In this document: positions 8,699 to 16,927 of the stretch, piece after piece
Layout of the letters: each line of letters opens with the position of its first letter
Position numbering within the stretch: the stretch's first letter is position 1
Source: G965267335 sp965267335
GTDB lineage: Bacteria; Bacteroidota; Bacteroidia; Cytophagales; JAAEPT01
Reading direction: 5' to 3'
Length of the DNA stretch: 64,000 bases
Assembly (NCBI GenBank): GCA_965267335.1
Contig: OZ253953.1
Coordinates: 3,906,001-3,970,000, forward strand
Made by a program: the position numbers and the translations under genes
Notes under the pieces: generated by a model
What the model was told of the DNA's origin: nothing
What the model saw: the letters and a program-made list of their open reading frames with translations, nothing else
Databases searched by the model: none

Positions 8699-9595
8699 TT
8701 GAATATAACCATCACCATATTACTCACAGCCTATTTATTTGTAGCATTCAAGTCCTTTGAAAAATTTAAAATGGACACGCTACAGGCCATTGTCATAAAT
8801 TACATCGCATGTGTCTTTACAGGAATAATTTTTTCAGGAGGTTTTCAAATTTTTGAGGAAGTCGTTTTGGACTGGTCATGGCTTCGCTATGCTATCATCC
8901 TGGGTATATTATTCATTTCTACTTTTTACATTATGGCTCTGGCAGCGCAAAAAATTAGTATTGCTGTAGCAACTGTCGCAAGTAAAATTTCCTTAGTCAT
9001 ACCAGTTGCCGTTAGCATATTTATTATCAATAAAACTCCCGCTGCATTTTCTTTAATCAACTGGCTTGGGCTCGTGCTTGTGTTAACAGCCATTTATCTA
9101 ACCACGAAGAAGAAACGAGTCAAAGGTACTGTCTCTAATTTAAGTACCCGAAACAGGTTTCTTTTGATACTAGCTGTTTTCTTCTGCACCGGAGCAGTCG
9201 ACACTACATTGAACATTGCTCAAATTAACGCATCGACTCCTAATCTTGAAAAAGCATTTCCTATCATTTTATTTGCCGTAGCGGCTGTAATAGGAATACT
9301 CATCATCACCTACCAAGCCCTGAGAAATAATATTACCTTTCAATGGAAAAATATAATAGGCGGATTGTATCTCGGGATTCCGAATTACTTTTCGATTTAC
9401 TTTCTGGTGAATACACTTCAGGACCATAATAGCGATGGTTCATTTGTATACCCGATTGTCAATATGAGCGTTATCATAGTGTCTGCATTAGCAGGGCTTA
9501 TAATTTTTAAAGAACAACTTTCACGAATCAATTATATCGGTATCATTGTTGCTGTGTTAGGAATAACATGTATTGCATGGGAAGAAATATTTTAA
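8699..9595 (+). CDS. EamA-family (DMT superfamily) transporter
   Basis: The 298-residue protein is almost wholly hydrophobic with about ten membrane helices in two repeats, each ending in the EamA pattern. The first repeat ends near SKISLVIPVAVSIFII..NWLGLVLVLTAIYL and the second near YPIVNMSVIIVSALAGLIIFKEQLSRINYIGIIVAVLGI. It is an inner-membrane metabolite/drug exporter of unknown substrate. The TTG start follows a 161-base divergent spacer. The 3' end overlaps the TPR gene by about 19 bases, so they are likely coupled. Confidence 0.88.
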   Translation: MNITITILLTAYLFVAFKSFEKFKMDTLQAIVINYIACVFTGIIFSGGFQIFEEVVLDWSWLRYAIILGILFISTFYIMALAAQKISIAVATVASKISLVIPVAVSIFIINKTPAAFSLINWLGLVLVLTAIYLTTKKKRVKGTVSNLSTRNRFLLILAVFFCTGAVDTTLNIAQINASTPNLEKAFPIILFAVAAVIGILIITYQALRNNITFQWKNIIGGLYLGIPNYFSIYFLVNTLQDHNSDGSFVYPIVNMSVIIVSALAGLIIFKEQLSRINYIGIIVAVLGITCIAWEEIF

Positions 9596-10710
9596 AGTCA
9601 TTATTTGTACTACTCCTTATACTTAGGTTGTCTCCATCCTTCGCCCTAAAACATATCACGAAGGACGATGAAGCTCAGGAGAAGGTATCATGGGTACTTG
9701 AGAAAGTGTATAACAATGAGTTTGCAACAGCAAGACAAAGGTTAAAATACTTTGAAAAGGATTATTTGGACCATCCTGTATATCCACTTCTTGAAAGTCA
9801 GATCATTGCTTTCAGCTTATTCCAATCCACTAACTTAGAAGCAGATGAAGCCAAATACCTCCAAAAACTCGAGCAGGCTCTGGAATATGCAGATGTATTT
9901 CTTGATCAGGACAAAGATGATCCTGAAGGCGCTTTCTTTTCTTTAGCAGCTTACGGATTCATGTGTCTTTACTACTCGGATAATGGCTCATTCCTGAAAG
10001 CAGCCAATACAGCCAAAAAAGCATGGAAACACATGAAAGCCGGCTTTGAGCTGCAGGAAACCTATCCGGAGTTTTATTTCAGTAGCGGACTCTACAACTA
10101 CTTTGTTGTTGAATACCCAAAGACACATCCTATAGTAATTCCGGCAACCGCGTTCTTTCCGGGGGGAGATAAAACCCTTGGTCTAAAACAAATCCAGATT
10201 TCCAGTAGACAAGGTAAATTCACAAAATACGAATCAATGTACTTCCTCGGGCATATCTACGGTAAGTATGAAAACAATCAGGGTCAAGCCATTCGTTACT
10301 TTGGCAAACTTATTCGACTCTTTCCCAATAATACTTATTACAAAATTCGATATACTGAGTCTTTGCTGTTTGCGGGTCAAACTGAATCCGCAAAACAATA
10401 TATCGATCAGATAATTAATTGTGGTTACCAGAGATATATTGATATAGGTTGGGTACTGTCAGGAATGTACTATGAGCTTATTGGTAACTATGATGATGCA
10501 AAAAAATACACATTGAAAGGCATAGCCTCAATTGAAGCTGGTAATAAATATGCGGCTCAGTACGTATACCACGGCTACACGACATTAGCGAGAGTGGCAA
10601 TAGATCAGGAATTGGAAGACACCGCCCAAAAACTTTATAGGAAGGTAAAAAGTAACTCGGAATATGAATTTCTAAAGTCAGAAGCAAAAACATACCTTAA
10701 GGAAAACTAG
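9577..10710 (+). CDS. secreted tetratricopeptide-repeat protein
   Basis: About 377 residues begin with a signal peptide (MGRNILKSLFVLLLILRLS..FA). I chose the ATG at 9577 over the one at 9568 because it gives the cleaner signal. Helical TPR-like pairs follow: EKVSWVLEKVYNNEFATARQRLKYF, KYESMYFLGHIYGKYENNQGQAIRYFGKLIRLFP, YYKIRYTESLLFAGQTESAKQYI. It is probably a periplasmic scaffold. It overlaps the transporter gene and is 4 bases upstream of the YigZ-family gene, so all three appear to form one operon. Specific role unknown. Confidence 0.7.
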   Translation: MGRNILKSLFVLLLILRLSPSFALKHITKDDEAQEKVSWVLEKVYNNEFATARQRLKYFEKDYLDHPVYPLLESQIIAFSLFQSTNLEADEAKYLQKLEQALEYADVFLDQDKDDPEGAFFSLAAYGFMCLYYSDNGSFLKAANTAKKAWKHMKAGFELQETYPEFYFSSGLYNYFVVEYPKTHPIVIPATAFFPGGDKTLGLKQIQISSRQGKFTKYESMYFLGHIYGKYENNQGQAIRYFGKLIRLFPNNTYYKIRYTESLLFAGQTESAKQYIDQIINCGYQRYIDIGWVLSGMYYELIGNYDDAKKYTLKGIASIEAGNKYAAQYVYHGYTTLARVAIDQELEDTAQKLYRKVKSNSEYEFLKSEAKTYLKEN

Positions 10711-10714
10711 ATTC

Positions 10715-11302
10715 TTGAAGGACATCTACCTTACCATATCCAAACCCGCTGAAGGACTATTCAAGGAAAAAGGAAGTAAGTTTTTGAGCTTTGTCCACCC
10801 TGTATTGAGCGAAGCAGAAGCCGAATCTATACTAAAAGATTACCGAAAAAAATTCTACGATGCTCGTCACGTTTGCTATGCCTTTGTTCTCGGTCCAGAT
10901 GCAAATATTTTCAGATATAGTGACGCAGGTGAACCATCAAACTCGGCAGGGCCTCCTATCTACGGGCAGATCAAATCCCAGAACCTCACAAACGTCATAG
11001 TAATTGTTGTTCGCTACTTTGGTGGTGCTAAACTCGGTGTCAGCGGGTTAATTAGTGCGTATAAAACTGCTGCAGCTGAAGCACTGGCTAATTCAAAAAT
11101 CATTAAGAAATACCCTGAAACATTATTGACACTAAAGTTCACTTATGAGCAAATGAATACTGTCATGAAATTAGTGAAGGACTATGATCTCAAAATCATG
11201 GAACAGAATTTCGATTTGAAATGTGAGATGAAAGTGTTGTGTAGAAGTTCTACTAAACAGGAATTAATCAACACTTTGAAAGATATTGATATAAATGCGT
11301 AG
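10715..11302 (+). CDS. YigZ/IMPACT family protein
   Basis: The 195-residue protein has the UPF0029/IMPACT N-terminal domain: KGSKFLSFVHPVLSEAEAE, DARHVCYAFVLG, YSDAGEPSNSAGPPIYGQI and the highly conserved VVRYFGGAKLGVSGLISAYKTAA. A short C-terminal ferredoxin-like domain (LTLKFTYEQMN...) follows. Family members are linked to translation control and stress, but the bacterial role is not settled. It starts with TTG 4 bases after the TPR gene. The 170 bases after it contain no gene or clear terminator. Confidence 0.92.
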   Translation: MKDIYLTISKPAEGLFKEKGSKFLSFVHPVLSEAEAESILKDYRKKFYDARHVCYAFVLGPDANIFRYSDAGEPSNSAGPPIYGQIKSQNLTNVIVIVVRYFGGAKLGVSGLISAYKTAAAEALANSKIIKKYPETLLTLKFTYEQMNTVMKLVKDYDLKIMEQNFDLKCEMKVLCRSSTKQELINTLKDIDINA

Positions 11303-11472
11303 CATCACATATTTTCATGAACAGCAATTTCCGTTGCATTTAGTATCCGTTTTAGATTTTGAAGAGCATTATGTTTCCTTCTAAGGAAATGAATTTTGCA
11401 TACGATATTTGAAACATACAAGGTAGAGGAATCCACCAAACATATTACATTAGAGGGTTTAAATAATTGAAT

Positions 11473-11937
11473 CTAATTAGCATTTTCAACCAACTTTAAT
11501 TGTAATTGCAAATCCGAAACTTGTTCAATTAAATCAAAAATCAGACTATCCTTTTTCAGGATTATTTGTTTATATACCTCCTCTTTACAGGCCCTCGTGC
11601 TCCGCTTGACTTCACCACTTGAACTGTTTTTAATCAGATCTTCGTAGGCCTTCAGATCCTTATCGTAAGCAATAATACGATCTTGCAGTAACTCTATCTT
11701 CAGGTCGGAAATGCCCTTATTTTCAGTGACAGTATTGCGACACGCTTTTAGTTTTATATCAATTGCCTCAACTTTATTTTTGAGTAATTCATTTTCAGTC
11801 TTGAGCTTTGAATTTTCACTTACCAAAGTCTGAACTGATTTGTCTTGTTCTGACTGAACACCACACCCCGAGGCTAAAAAGAATATTGCACAAAAAAAGA
11901 ATCTCCCGGTTGTATTCTTACTACTTAAATCTTTCAT
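11473..11937 (-). CDS. coiled-coil lipoprotein, unknown
   Basis: The 154-residue product has a type II signal with lipobox FLASGC near residue 25, then a long heptad-like region (LVSENSKLKTENELLKNKVEAIDIKLK) and a second helical half rich in Lys/Asp/Glu. It should be lipid-anchored and face the periplasm or surface. It is the last gene of the leftward bamD operon, 15 bases after the DUF4835 gene. I do not recognise a family. Confidence 0.65.
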   Translation of the reverse strand: MKDLSSKNTTGRFFFCAIFFLASGCGVQSEQDKSVQTLVSENSKLKTENELLKNKVEAIDIKLKACRNTVTENKGISDLKIELLQDRIIAYDKDLKAYEDLIKNSSSGEVKRSTRACKEEVYKQIILKKDSLIFDLIEQVSDLQLQLKLVENAN

Positions 11938-11952
11938 CTTAATACTCAGAAG

Positions 11953-12879
11953 CTACCCGTCCTTACCGATTATCTTAAGATACTTTTGCCTGTTTGTTGG
12001 GTCAAGGTCTGTAAGGATATTAAAAACCTGTTGTCGGAAATCCATATCTCCTTCCGAAAAAATATTAGCAATCTCACTTTTCTTGGAGTCAAAAAAATTA
12101 TCCAGAAGTATGCTCACCGGCACGGTCTGCCTGATCCTCTTTACGTCCTTAAAGAATTCAAAAATTACTTTTTGGCAGTCTTTAGGTGTAGTGATTATCT
12201 GATCCATACCTAATCGGTGATATTTATAAAAACCTTCCCTGAATTTCAAGAGCTGTTGCGAATTCAGGTTATCTGCAAGCCAAAACCGATTCACCGTATT
12301 TTCGCTTGCTCTCCATCCCAAATTTCCGGCTTGTTGCGAATTATTCACTACGTTAAGGGCCTTTTCGAAGTACCTTGTTCCTCCCTTCTCACTAAAAGAG
12401 TCGTAATCCAACCCAATCACTATATAAGCATAATAAGCCAGCAACGAAGTTATATTATTAGTGTAAGCGTTATCATTATACTCCATTGGCTGATTTTCCC
12501 GGTAGACGAAATCGAAATTCTTGTCGATATAATTGATTAGAATAGACTGATAGGCAGCACCATAAACGGGGCGTGAAGCAACAATCTGAGCATTTGCCGA
12601 AAATACGTTTAATGTCGGCTGAGCGGTGATGCTTATCATGAGTTGAACCTCAATTCTTTCATGACTTTCAAAGTGATCTTTTGTCCAGGTACGGGTGTTA
12701 AGAAACTCTGAAAATGCAACCTGCATATTCTCATAAATCTTTTTATCCCTATTAGCCGTTACCTGGAGTGCATCGGTATTGATGTTTACAGTAACATTAA
12801 GCTCCTGGGCCAGCGCAATACAAGAAAGAAAAGAAAGAAAAACCGTATTAATTATCTGCTTCAGCATAGAATTGTTCAA
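11953..12879 (-). CDS. DUF4835 family secreted protein
   Basis: The 308-residue protein has a signal peptide (MLKQIINTVFLSFLSCIALAQ) and the DUF4835 pattern: ELNVTVNINTDALQVTANRDKKIYENMQVAFSEFLNTRTWT, ITAQPTLNVFSANAQIVASRPVYG, ITSLLAYYAYIVIGLDYDSF. In many Bacteroidota this family follows coaBC, as it does here. It is probably periplasmic or outer-membrane associated, and its function is unknown. Its start lies inside the 3' end of coaB (about 30 bases of overlap). Confidence 0.88.
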   Translation of the reverse strand: MNNSMLKQIINTVFLSFLSCIALAQELNVTVNINTDALQVTANRDKKIYENMQVAFSEFLNTRTWTKDHFESHERIEVQLMISITAQPTLNVFSANAQIVASRPVYGAAYQSILINYIDKNFDFVYRENQPMEYNDNAYTNNITSLLAYYAYIVIGLDYDSFSEKGGTRYFEKALNVVNNSQQAGNLGWRASENTVNRFWLADNLNSQQLLKFREGFYKYHRLGMDQIITTPKDCQKVIFEFFKDVKRIRQTVPVSILLDNFFDSKKSEIANIFSEGDMDFRQQVFNILTDLDPTNRQKYLKIIGKDG

Positions 12880-13507
12880 TATAACAAATTATATCCTTCG
12901 CTACTTCCCACTTGCTTTTTAACTCAAATGTCTCTGTTTTATTGTGTGATATAAGGGTTACCTTGTTGGTATCATAACCAAAACCCGCACCTTCATCGCG
13001 TAGCGAATTCAATACAATCACATCAAATTTCTTCTTTTCAAGTTTTTCCCTGGCATTGAACTCCTCATTATCTGTTTCCAGAGCAAATCCAACCGTTAAT
13101 TGATCTTCCTTTTTCCTGTCACCAAGCGTAGAAGCAATATCAATGGTTTTCTCTAATTCAATGCTCATTCTTTCACCGTCCTTTTTAATTTTTTGCGTGG
13201 CAACATTTACCGGCTTATAATCTGCAACCGCTGCAGCAAATATCGCTATATCACAAGTGTCAAATAAAGCTTCACAAGCCTTGTACATATCTTCGGTTGT
13301 GATCACACCTATTAGAGAAACATTTTCCGGAGCGGGTAGTGCCGTTGGGCCTGATACGAGATAAACATTAGCTTTCATTTCAGCCAATTGTTCTGCCAGC
13401 GCATATCCCATTTTTCCGGTGGAGTGATTGGTTATATATCGTACCGGGTCAATCGGTTCCTGAGTTGGACCAGCCGTTATCAGGACCTTTTTATTTGCCC
13501 AATTCAT
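12848..13507 (-). CDS. coaB: phosphopantothenate-cysteine ligase half of CoaBC (separate ORF)
   Basis: These 219 residues match the C-terminal CoaB domain: KKVLITAGPTQEPIDPVRYITNHSTGKMGYALAE, PAAVADYKP-type motif (AAAVADYKP) and the substrate-binding KKKFDVIVLNS. The enzyme joins cysteine to 4'-phosphopantothenate in coenzyme A synthesis. CoaB is normally fused behind CoaC in one protein of about 400 residues; here 182 + 219 residues lie in two frames that overlap by 17 bases. The ATG at 13507 lies inside the end of coaC, so translational coupling is possible. Alternatively, one extra A in the linker has broken a fused gene. All recognisable motifs are intact. Confidence 0.9.
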   Translation of the reverse strand: MNWANKKVLITAGPTQEPIDPVRYITNHSTGKMGYALAEQLAEMKANVYLVSGPTALPAPENVSLIGVITTEDMYKACEALFDTCDIAIFAAAVADYKPVNVATQKIKKDGERMSIELEKTIDIASTLGDRKKEDQLTVGFALETDNEEFNAREKLEKKKFDVIVLNSLRDEGAGFGYDTNKVTLISHNKTETFELKSKWEVAKDIICYIEQFYAEADN

Positions 13508-14039
13508 ACGACTCCAGAATCTTTATGATGTTTTCAGGTTCAGCCATTCTTCCCTGACCTTCCAGTCCACTTGCCAATTCTCCATGCTCGGCCTCAATGA
13601 TTTTATTACCGAAAGACCTTAAAGCCTCAAGGTTTGATTGGGTTGCAGGGTGCTGATACATATCCAGGTCCATTGCAGGTGCCACGAATACCGGACACCG
13701 CGCACTCAAGTAAGTTCCTGTGAGTAGATTATCGCATCCACCTTGAGCCATCTTGGAAATAGTATTTGCACTAGCTGGGGCGATAACCAAAGCATCTGCC
13801 CATAATCCGAGTTCTACATGATTATTCCATCCTGTGCCATGACTTTTGGTAAAAGATGTTAAGACCGGATTTTTAGAAAGGGTTGATAAAGTAAGGGGGG
13901 TAATAAAGTCAGAAGCTGAAGGAGTCATAATGACTTTCACTTCAGCTTCTGCTTTTACAAGTAATCGTACAAGAAGGGCCGACTTATATGCTGCGATACT
14001 TCCGCAAACTCCGAGAAGTACTTTCTTACCCTTCAGCAC
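13491..14039 (-). CDS. coaC: phosphopantothenoylcysteine decarboxylase half of CoaBC (separate ORF)
   Basis: The 182-residue flavoprotein domain starts KKVLLGVCGSIAAYKSALLVRLL and has the catalytic-histidine region WNNHVELG, DALVIAPASANTISKMAQGGCDNLL and VFVAPAMDLDMY. It ends at GQGRMAEP plus a short linker. It decarboxylates phosphopantothenoylcysteine in CoA synthesis. The Asn of the well-known PAMN motif is Asp here, which I believe is usual in this phylum. The frame stops in the linker (TTG GGC AAA TAA), and the +1 frame continues into CoaB. See the coaB entry for the split. Confidence 0.9.
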   Translation of the reverse strand: MLKGKKVLLGVCGSIAAYKSALLVRLLVKAEAEVKVIMTPSASDFITPLTLSTLSKNPVLTSFTKSHGTGWNNHVELGLWADALVIAPASANTISKMAQGGCDNLLTGTYLSARCPVFVAPAMDLDMYQHPATQSNLEALRSFGNKIIEAEHGELASGLEGQGRMAEPENIIKILESYELGK

Positions 14040-14041
14040 AA

Positions 14042-14374
14042 TTATTTCTGCATTTTTATTTCTTCTTCCGAGCTCTCGCTTCTATCTCTATAGTATACCT
14101 CATCATTCATAAACTCATTGATAGCAACGGTTGATGGTTTAGGCATTCTTTCATAGAACTTCGAAATTTCAATTTGTTCTCTATTCTCGAATATCTCCTC
14201 CAGGTTATCTACTGTAGAAGCAAATTCAGTTAGCTTAGCGTTGAGTTCCTCTCTGGTTTTTACAGAAATTTGTCTTGCTCGCTTGGCTATAACCATAAGA
14301 GACTTGTAAAGATTTCCCGTCTTATTAGCTACGTGATCGCAATCTCTTGTTATGATTGAAGCTTGAATTGCCAT
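14042..14374 (-). CDS. rpoZ: RNA polymerase omega subunit, Bacteroidota type
   Basis: The 110-residue protein carries the omega pattern in its Bacteroidota form: an N-terminal SIITRDCDHVANKTGNLYKSLMVIAKRARQI and a longer acidic tail with FYERMPKPSTVAINEFMNDEVYY. It stabilises the beta' subunit. It sits between bamD and coaC with gaps of 3 and 2 bases, an arrangement I know from other Bacteroidota genomes. No separate promoter is visible. Confidence 0.92.
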   Translation of the reverse strand: MAIQASIITRDCDHVANKTGNLYKSLMVIAKRARQISVKTREELNAKLTEFASTVDNLEEIFENREQIEISKFYERMPKPSTVAINEFMNDEVYYRDRSESSEEEIKMQK

Positions 14375-14377
14375 TTC

Positions 14378-15244
14378 TTATAATTTATTGTTTGGTTCTA
14401 ATTTTTTGATTTGTGCCAGTGTCTGCTCGTATAAACCCTTCGCATCCTTCAAATAGGCACTTTTCGGAAACCGATCAACGAAGCTCAGGTAAAATTCCTG
14501 GGCCTCTCTAAATCGATCCAACTTCAAAGTTATGGTTTTTCCGTCTTCTCTTATAATTTCTTGGCTATTTTCTGCTAAATTATATTGCGCTTCTATTTTT
14601 AAGAAAGCAAGTTCTTCATTGTAATCTGAGTCCGGATATTTATCGGGAAAATTTTCAAATGCTACTACGGCAGCTTTATATCTGTGGGTCTTGAGGTAAA
14701 GTTTGGCATTTTCGAACGCTTTTTTCTCCAGTTTGGCCTGAAGTTCATCGATAATATCATTACTCTTTTCCAGGTAGGCACTCCTTGGATATTTGTTAAT
14801 AAATGATTGGCAAGCCCTAATCGCATCATAAGTACTCTGCTGATCCAGATAATAAGGAGCTGAACTCTTGTACAATGACATCACATGCATATAGTTCGCT
14901 TCCTCAGCATATTTACTTCTTGGATATTTTTTGAAGAACTTCCTGAAATAATGTGCTGCGTAAAAGTAGTTCTCAAGGTTGTAGTAACAATACGACTGAT
15001 AGAATTCAACATTTTCAGCACTATCGGTACCCACAATCTGGGAGCTTATGTCATCAAACAATAAGCTGGCCTGATAGTATCTTTCGTTTTGATAATAACA
15101 GAGAGCCGTGCTATACTTTTGCTCAAAAGAGCCTTTCTTAATAGTCTTATTGACTTTTCCGCAGGTTTTTCGAATGGATGGACCGCATCCTTCCAGACAA
15201 ATAACCAATACTCCCAATAAAAAGAATAGAGCCCTTTTTTTCAT
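14378..15244 (-). CDS. bamD: outer membrane protein assembly factor BamD
   Basis: The 288-residue lipoprotein has a type II signal with lipobox CLEGC near residue 20. TPR pairs follow: KYSTALCYYQNERYYQASLLFDDI, SYCYYNLENYFYAAHYFRKFFKKYPRSKYAEEANYMHV, and RACQSFINKYPRSAYLEKSNDIIDEL, ending with FVDRFPKSAYLKDAKGLYEQ. This is the YfiO/BamD layout of the beta-barrel assembly machine, anchored in the outer membrane facing the periplasm. It is the first gene of the rpoZ-coaC-coaB-DUF4835 operon and has a clear promoter at 15252-15281. Confidence 0.93.
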   Translation of the reverse strand: MKKRALFFLLGVLVICLEGCGPSIRKTCGKVNKTIKKGSFEQKYSTALCYYQNERYYQASLLFDDISSQIVGTDSAENVEFYQSYCYYNLENYFYAAHYFRKFFKKYPRSKYAEEANYMHVMSLYKSSAPYYLDQQSTYDAIRACQSFINKYPRSAYLEKSNDIIDELQAKLEKKAFENAKLYLKTHRYKAAVVAFENFPDKYPDSDYNEELAFLKIEAQYNLAENSQEIIREDGKTITLKLDRFREAQEFYLSFVDRFPKSAYLKDAKGLYEQTLAQIKKLEPNNKL

Positions 15245-15251
15245 AAGTGCG

Positions 15252-15281
15252 CAAAGTTAGTTTTTTGGATTTTGATATCAA
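15252..15281 (-). promoter_or_regulatory. promoter of the bamD-rpoZ-coaC-coaB operon
   Basis: On the minus strand, TTG (15281-15279), a 19-base spacer and TAACTTTG (15259-15252) form a full match to the Bacteroidota -33/-7 consensus. The ATG of bamD begins 7 bases after the box, so the transcript is probably leaderless or nearly so. Confidence 0.7.
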
Positions 15282-15321
15282 ACTATTTATTAATCGTGGT
15301 ATCAACGTATGATTCGCGAGA

Positions 15322-16851
15322 TTATTCCTTTGAAAAGGGGTAAAACCAATTTTTCAGTGGCCTTTCAGAAATTCTCCACATGAAATCGGGGAGCTGATCT
15401 CCAGTTGCAGAGCTTAATATTTCATGGGGAGGGACAAAGGTAGCGGTTGGACTGGTCAAAAAAGATATATCATGGAGTCTGGACTCGATGAACTTGATTA
15501 TCATATTGCTACATTCCACAAAATTCATCCCCATTAGCTTATTATCATCATCGAGCGCAAAGTAAATACTCTGGCCATTTCCATCCACATCAACATGATC
15601 AATTTCACTCTTCACAAAATAAGCGGTCATATTGCGGCCTTTAACCTGATTATAATTTCCAATGGTATCCTCCGAAATAATAAAAGCACCGGACCGTACC
15701 AGGGCTTTGTCAATCTCACCACTACTCAGCAGGATATGCAAAGTATCTCCAATTATCTGATTATTATCTGTCCAAACTACTGGATCATCATAAAAAGTGA
15801 TAGTAGAGTCACTGGTACTGTAAATCAATGAATCACAAATCCCCTGAAACTCCGTCTTAAAAACTTTCACCTTACCGTATGCAGTTATCAAGTTTTCATT
15901 GCGAACCGAGTCATTGACTGAGATCAACGTGTCCCCCTTTATAAAAACGGTATCTCCATCCTGTATCTTGAGTAAGTTGGCATTCTGCCTCACCTTCGTT
16001 GTATATATATCCCCCCACCGATTGGCTCGATGTCCTGTAATCACTACCGAATCTTCTTTTGAAAAGGAATAAATATTTCCTTGAGCATATCCCTGATCAA
16101 GTTTACTATCGTAAAATAAACTATCCCCTTCCAAAATATAGTCCTGGGTTTCTACTCTGGCTTTGTTACTCAAAAATGATTGTTCAGTCTCTGTATAAAA
16201 CTTCCCGAAGCTCGCATCAATTCTTTTATCCTCGCTCGTTATCACTGTCGGGCCACGCAAAACGGCCACATTACTATCTACCAAATACTCTAACGTATCT
16301 GTCAATACCTTGGAACTATCTCGGATCAATATCACACTGTCTTTAAAAGTATACGTCCTTTCTTCCACCTGGTAGACCCCAATCATACTTGTAAGCGTAT
16401 TTTCTTCATCCCGAATCCGACCTCCATCATTATACTCTATCCGTCCCTCTTTGATGTAATAATCAAGTTCATCGCTGGTTAGTGTCATCTTCTTCTCTTT
16501 CAAACGAACCTTACCATTAATGTTGGCATGACTACTATCTCCATTGTAGATCAAGCGATCACCTGTCAGAGTAAGTGTATCCCCTTGTCGTATCCTGATA
16601 TGGCCAAAGGCATGAATTATATTTGTATTGTCAAATTGAAAGGCTGAGTCACACCTTAACTTGATTCCCTTGTGCTCAAAACGGGCATTACCTCGTACCC
16701 ACATCACTGGTTTATTGTCTACCAAGCCACTCTCCAGCAGATCAGCCCACACGAGTGTTACTTTGGAAGTGTCTTTTTCGTATTCCTGTGCCTGGAGCTC
16801 GTGCCCAAGCATTGCTATTACAAAAAATAATATGACCCTAAGGGTTTTCAT
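15322..16851 (-). CDS. OstA/LptA-like LPS transport protein
   Basis: About 509 residues start with a signal peptide (MKTLRVILFFVIAMLGHELQA). I use the ATG at 16851 because the promoter box covers 16858-16865, so the GTG/TTG starts upstream would not be transcribed. The body is a long series of OstA-type beta repeats: VWADLLESGLVDNKPVMWVRGNARFEHKGIKLRCDSAFQF, NIIHAFGHIRIRQGDTLTLTGDRLIYNG and many further G-D-T-L steps. Such proteins form the periplasmic beta-jellyroll bridge that passes LPS to the outer membrane. The length suggests the extended Bacteroidota form rather than the short enterobacterial LptA. It is divergent from tilS. Confidence 0.85.
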   Translation of the reverse strand: MKTLRVILFFVIAMLGHELQAQEYEKDTSKVTLVWADLLESGLVDNKPVMWVRGNARFEHKGIKLRCDSAFQFDNTNIIHAFGHIRIRQGDTLTLTGDRLIYNGDSSHANINGKVRLKEKKMTLTSDELDYYIKEGRIEYNDGGRIRDEENTLTSMIGVYQVEERTYTFKDSVILIRDSSKVLTDTLEYLVDSNVAVLRGPTVITSEDKRIDASFGKFYTETEQSFLSNKARVETQDYILEGDSLFYDSKLDQGYAQGNIYSFSKEDSVVITGHRANRWGDIYTTKVRQNANLLKIQDGDTVFIKGDTLISVNDSVRNENLITAYGKVKVFKTEFQGICDSLIYSTSDSTITFYDDPVVWTDNNQIIGDTLHILLSSGEIDKALVRSGAFIISEDTIGNYNQVKGRNMTAYFVKSEIDHVDVDGNGQSIYFALDDDNKLMGMNFVECSNMIIKFIESRLHDISFLTSPTATFVPPHEILSSATGDQLPDFMWRISERPLKNWFYPFSKE

Positions 16852-16857
16852 TGGGCA

Positions 16858-16886
16858 CAAAACTAATCAAATTGCCAGATAGACAA
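16858..16886 (-). promoter_or_regulatory. promoter of the OstA-like gene
   Basis: On the minus strand, TTG (16886-16884), 18 bases and TAGTTTTG (16865-16858) fit the Bacteroidota consensus. The ATG at 16851 follows 6 bases after the box, and this decides the start codon. Confidence 0.6.
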
Positions 16887-16927
16887 TAAACGTCATTATA
16901 TTTAACCTTGTATATTTCCAGTGCGGA

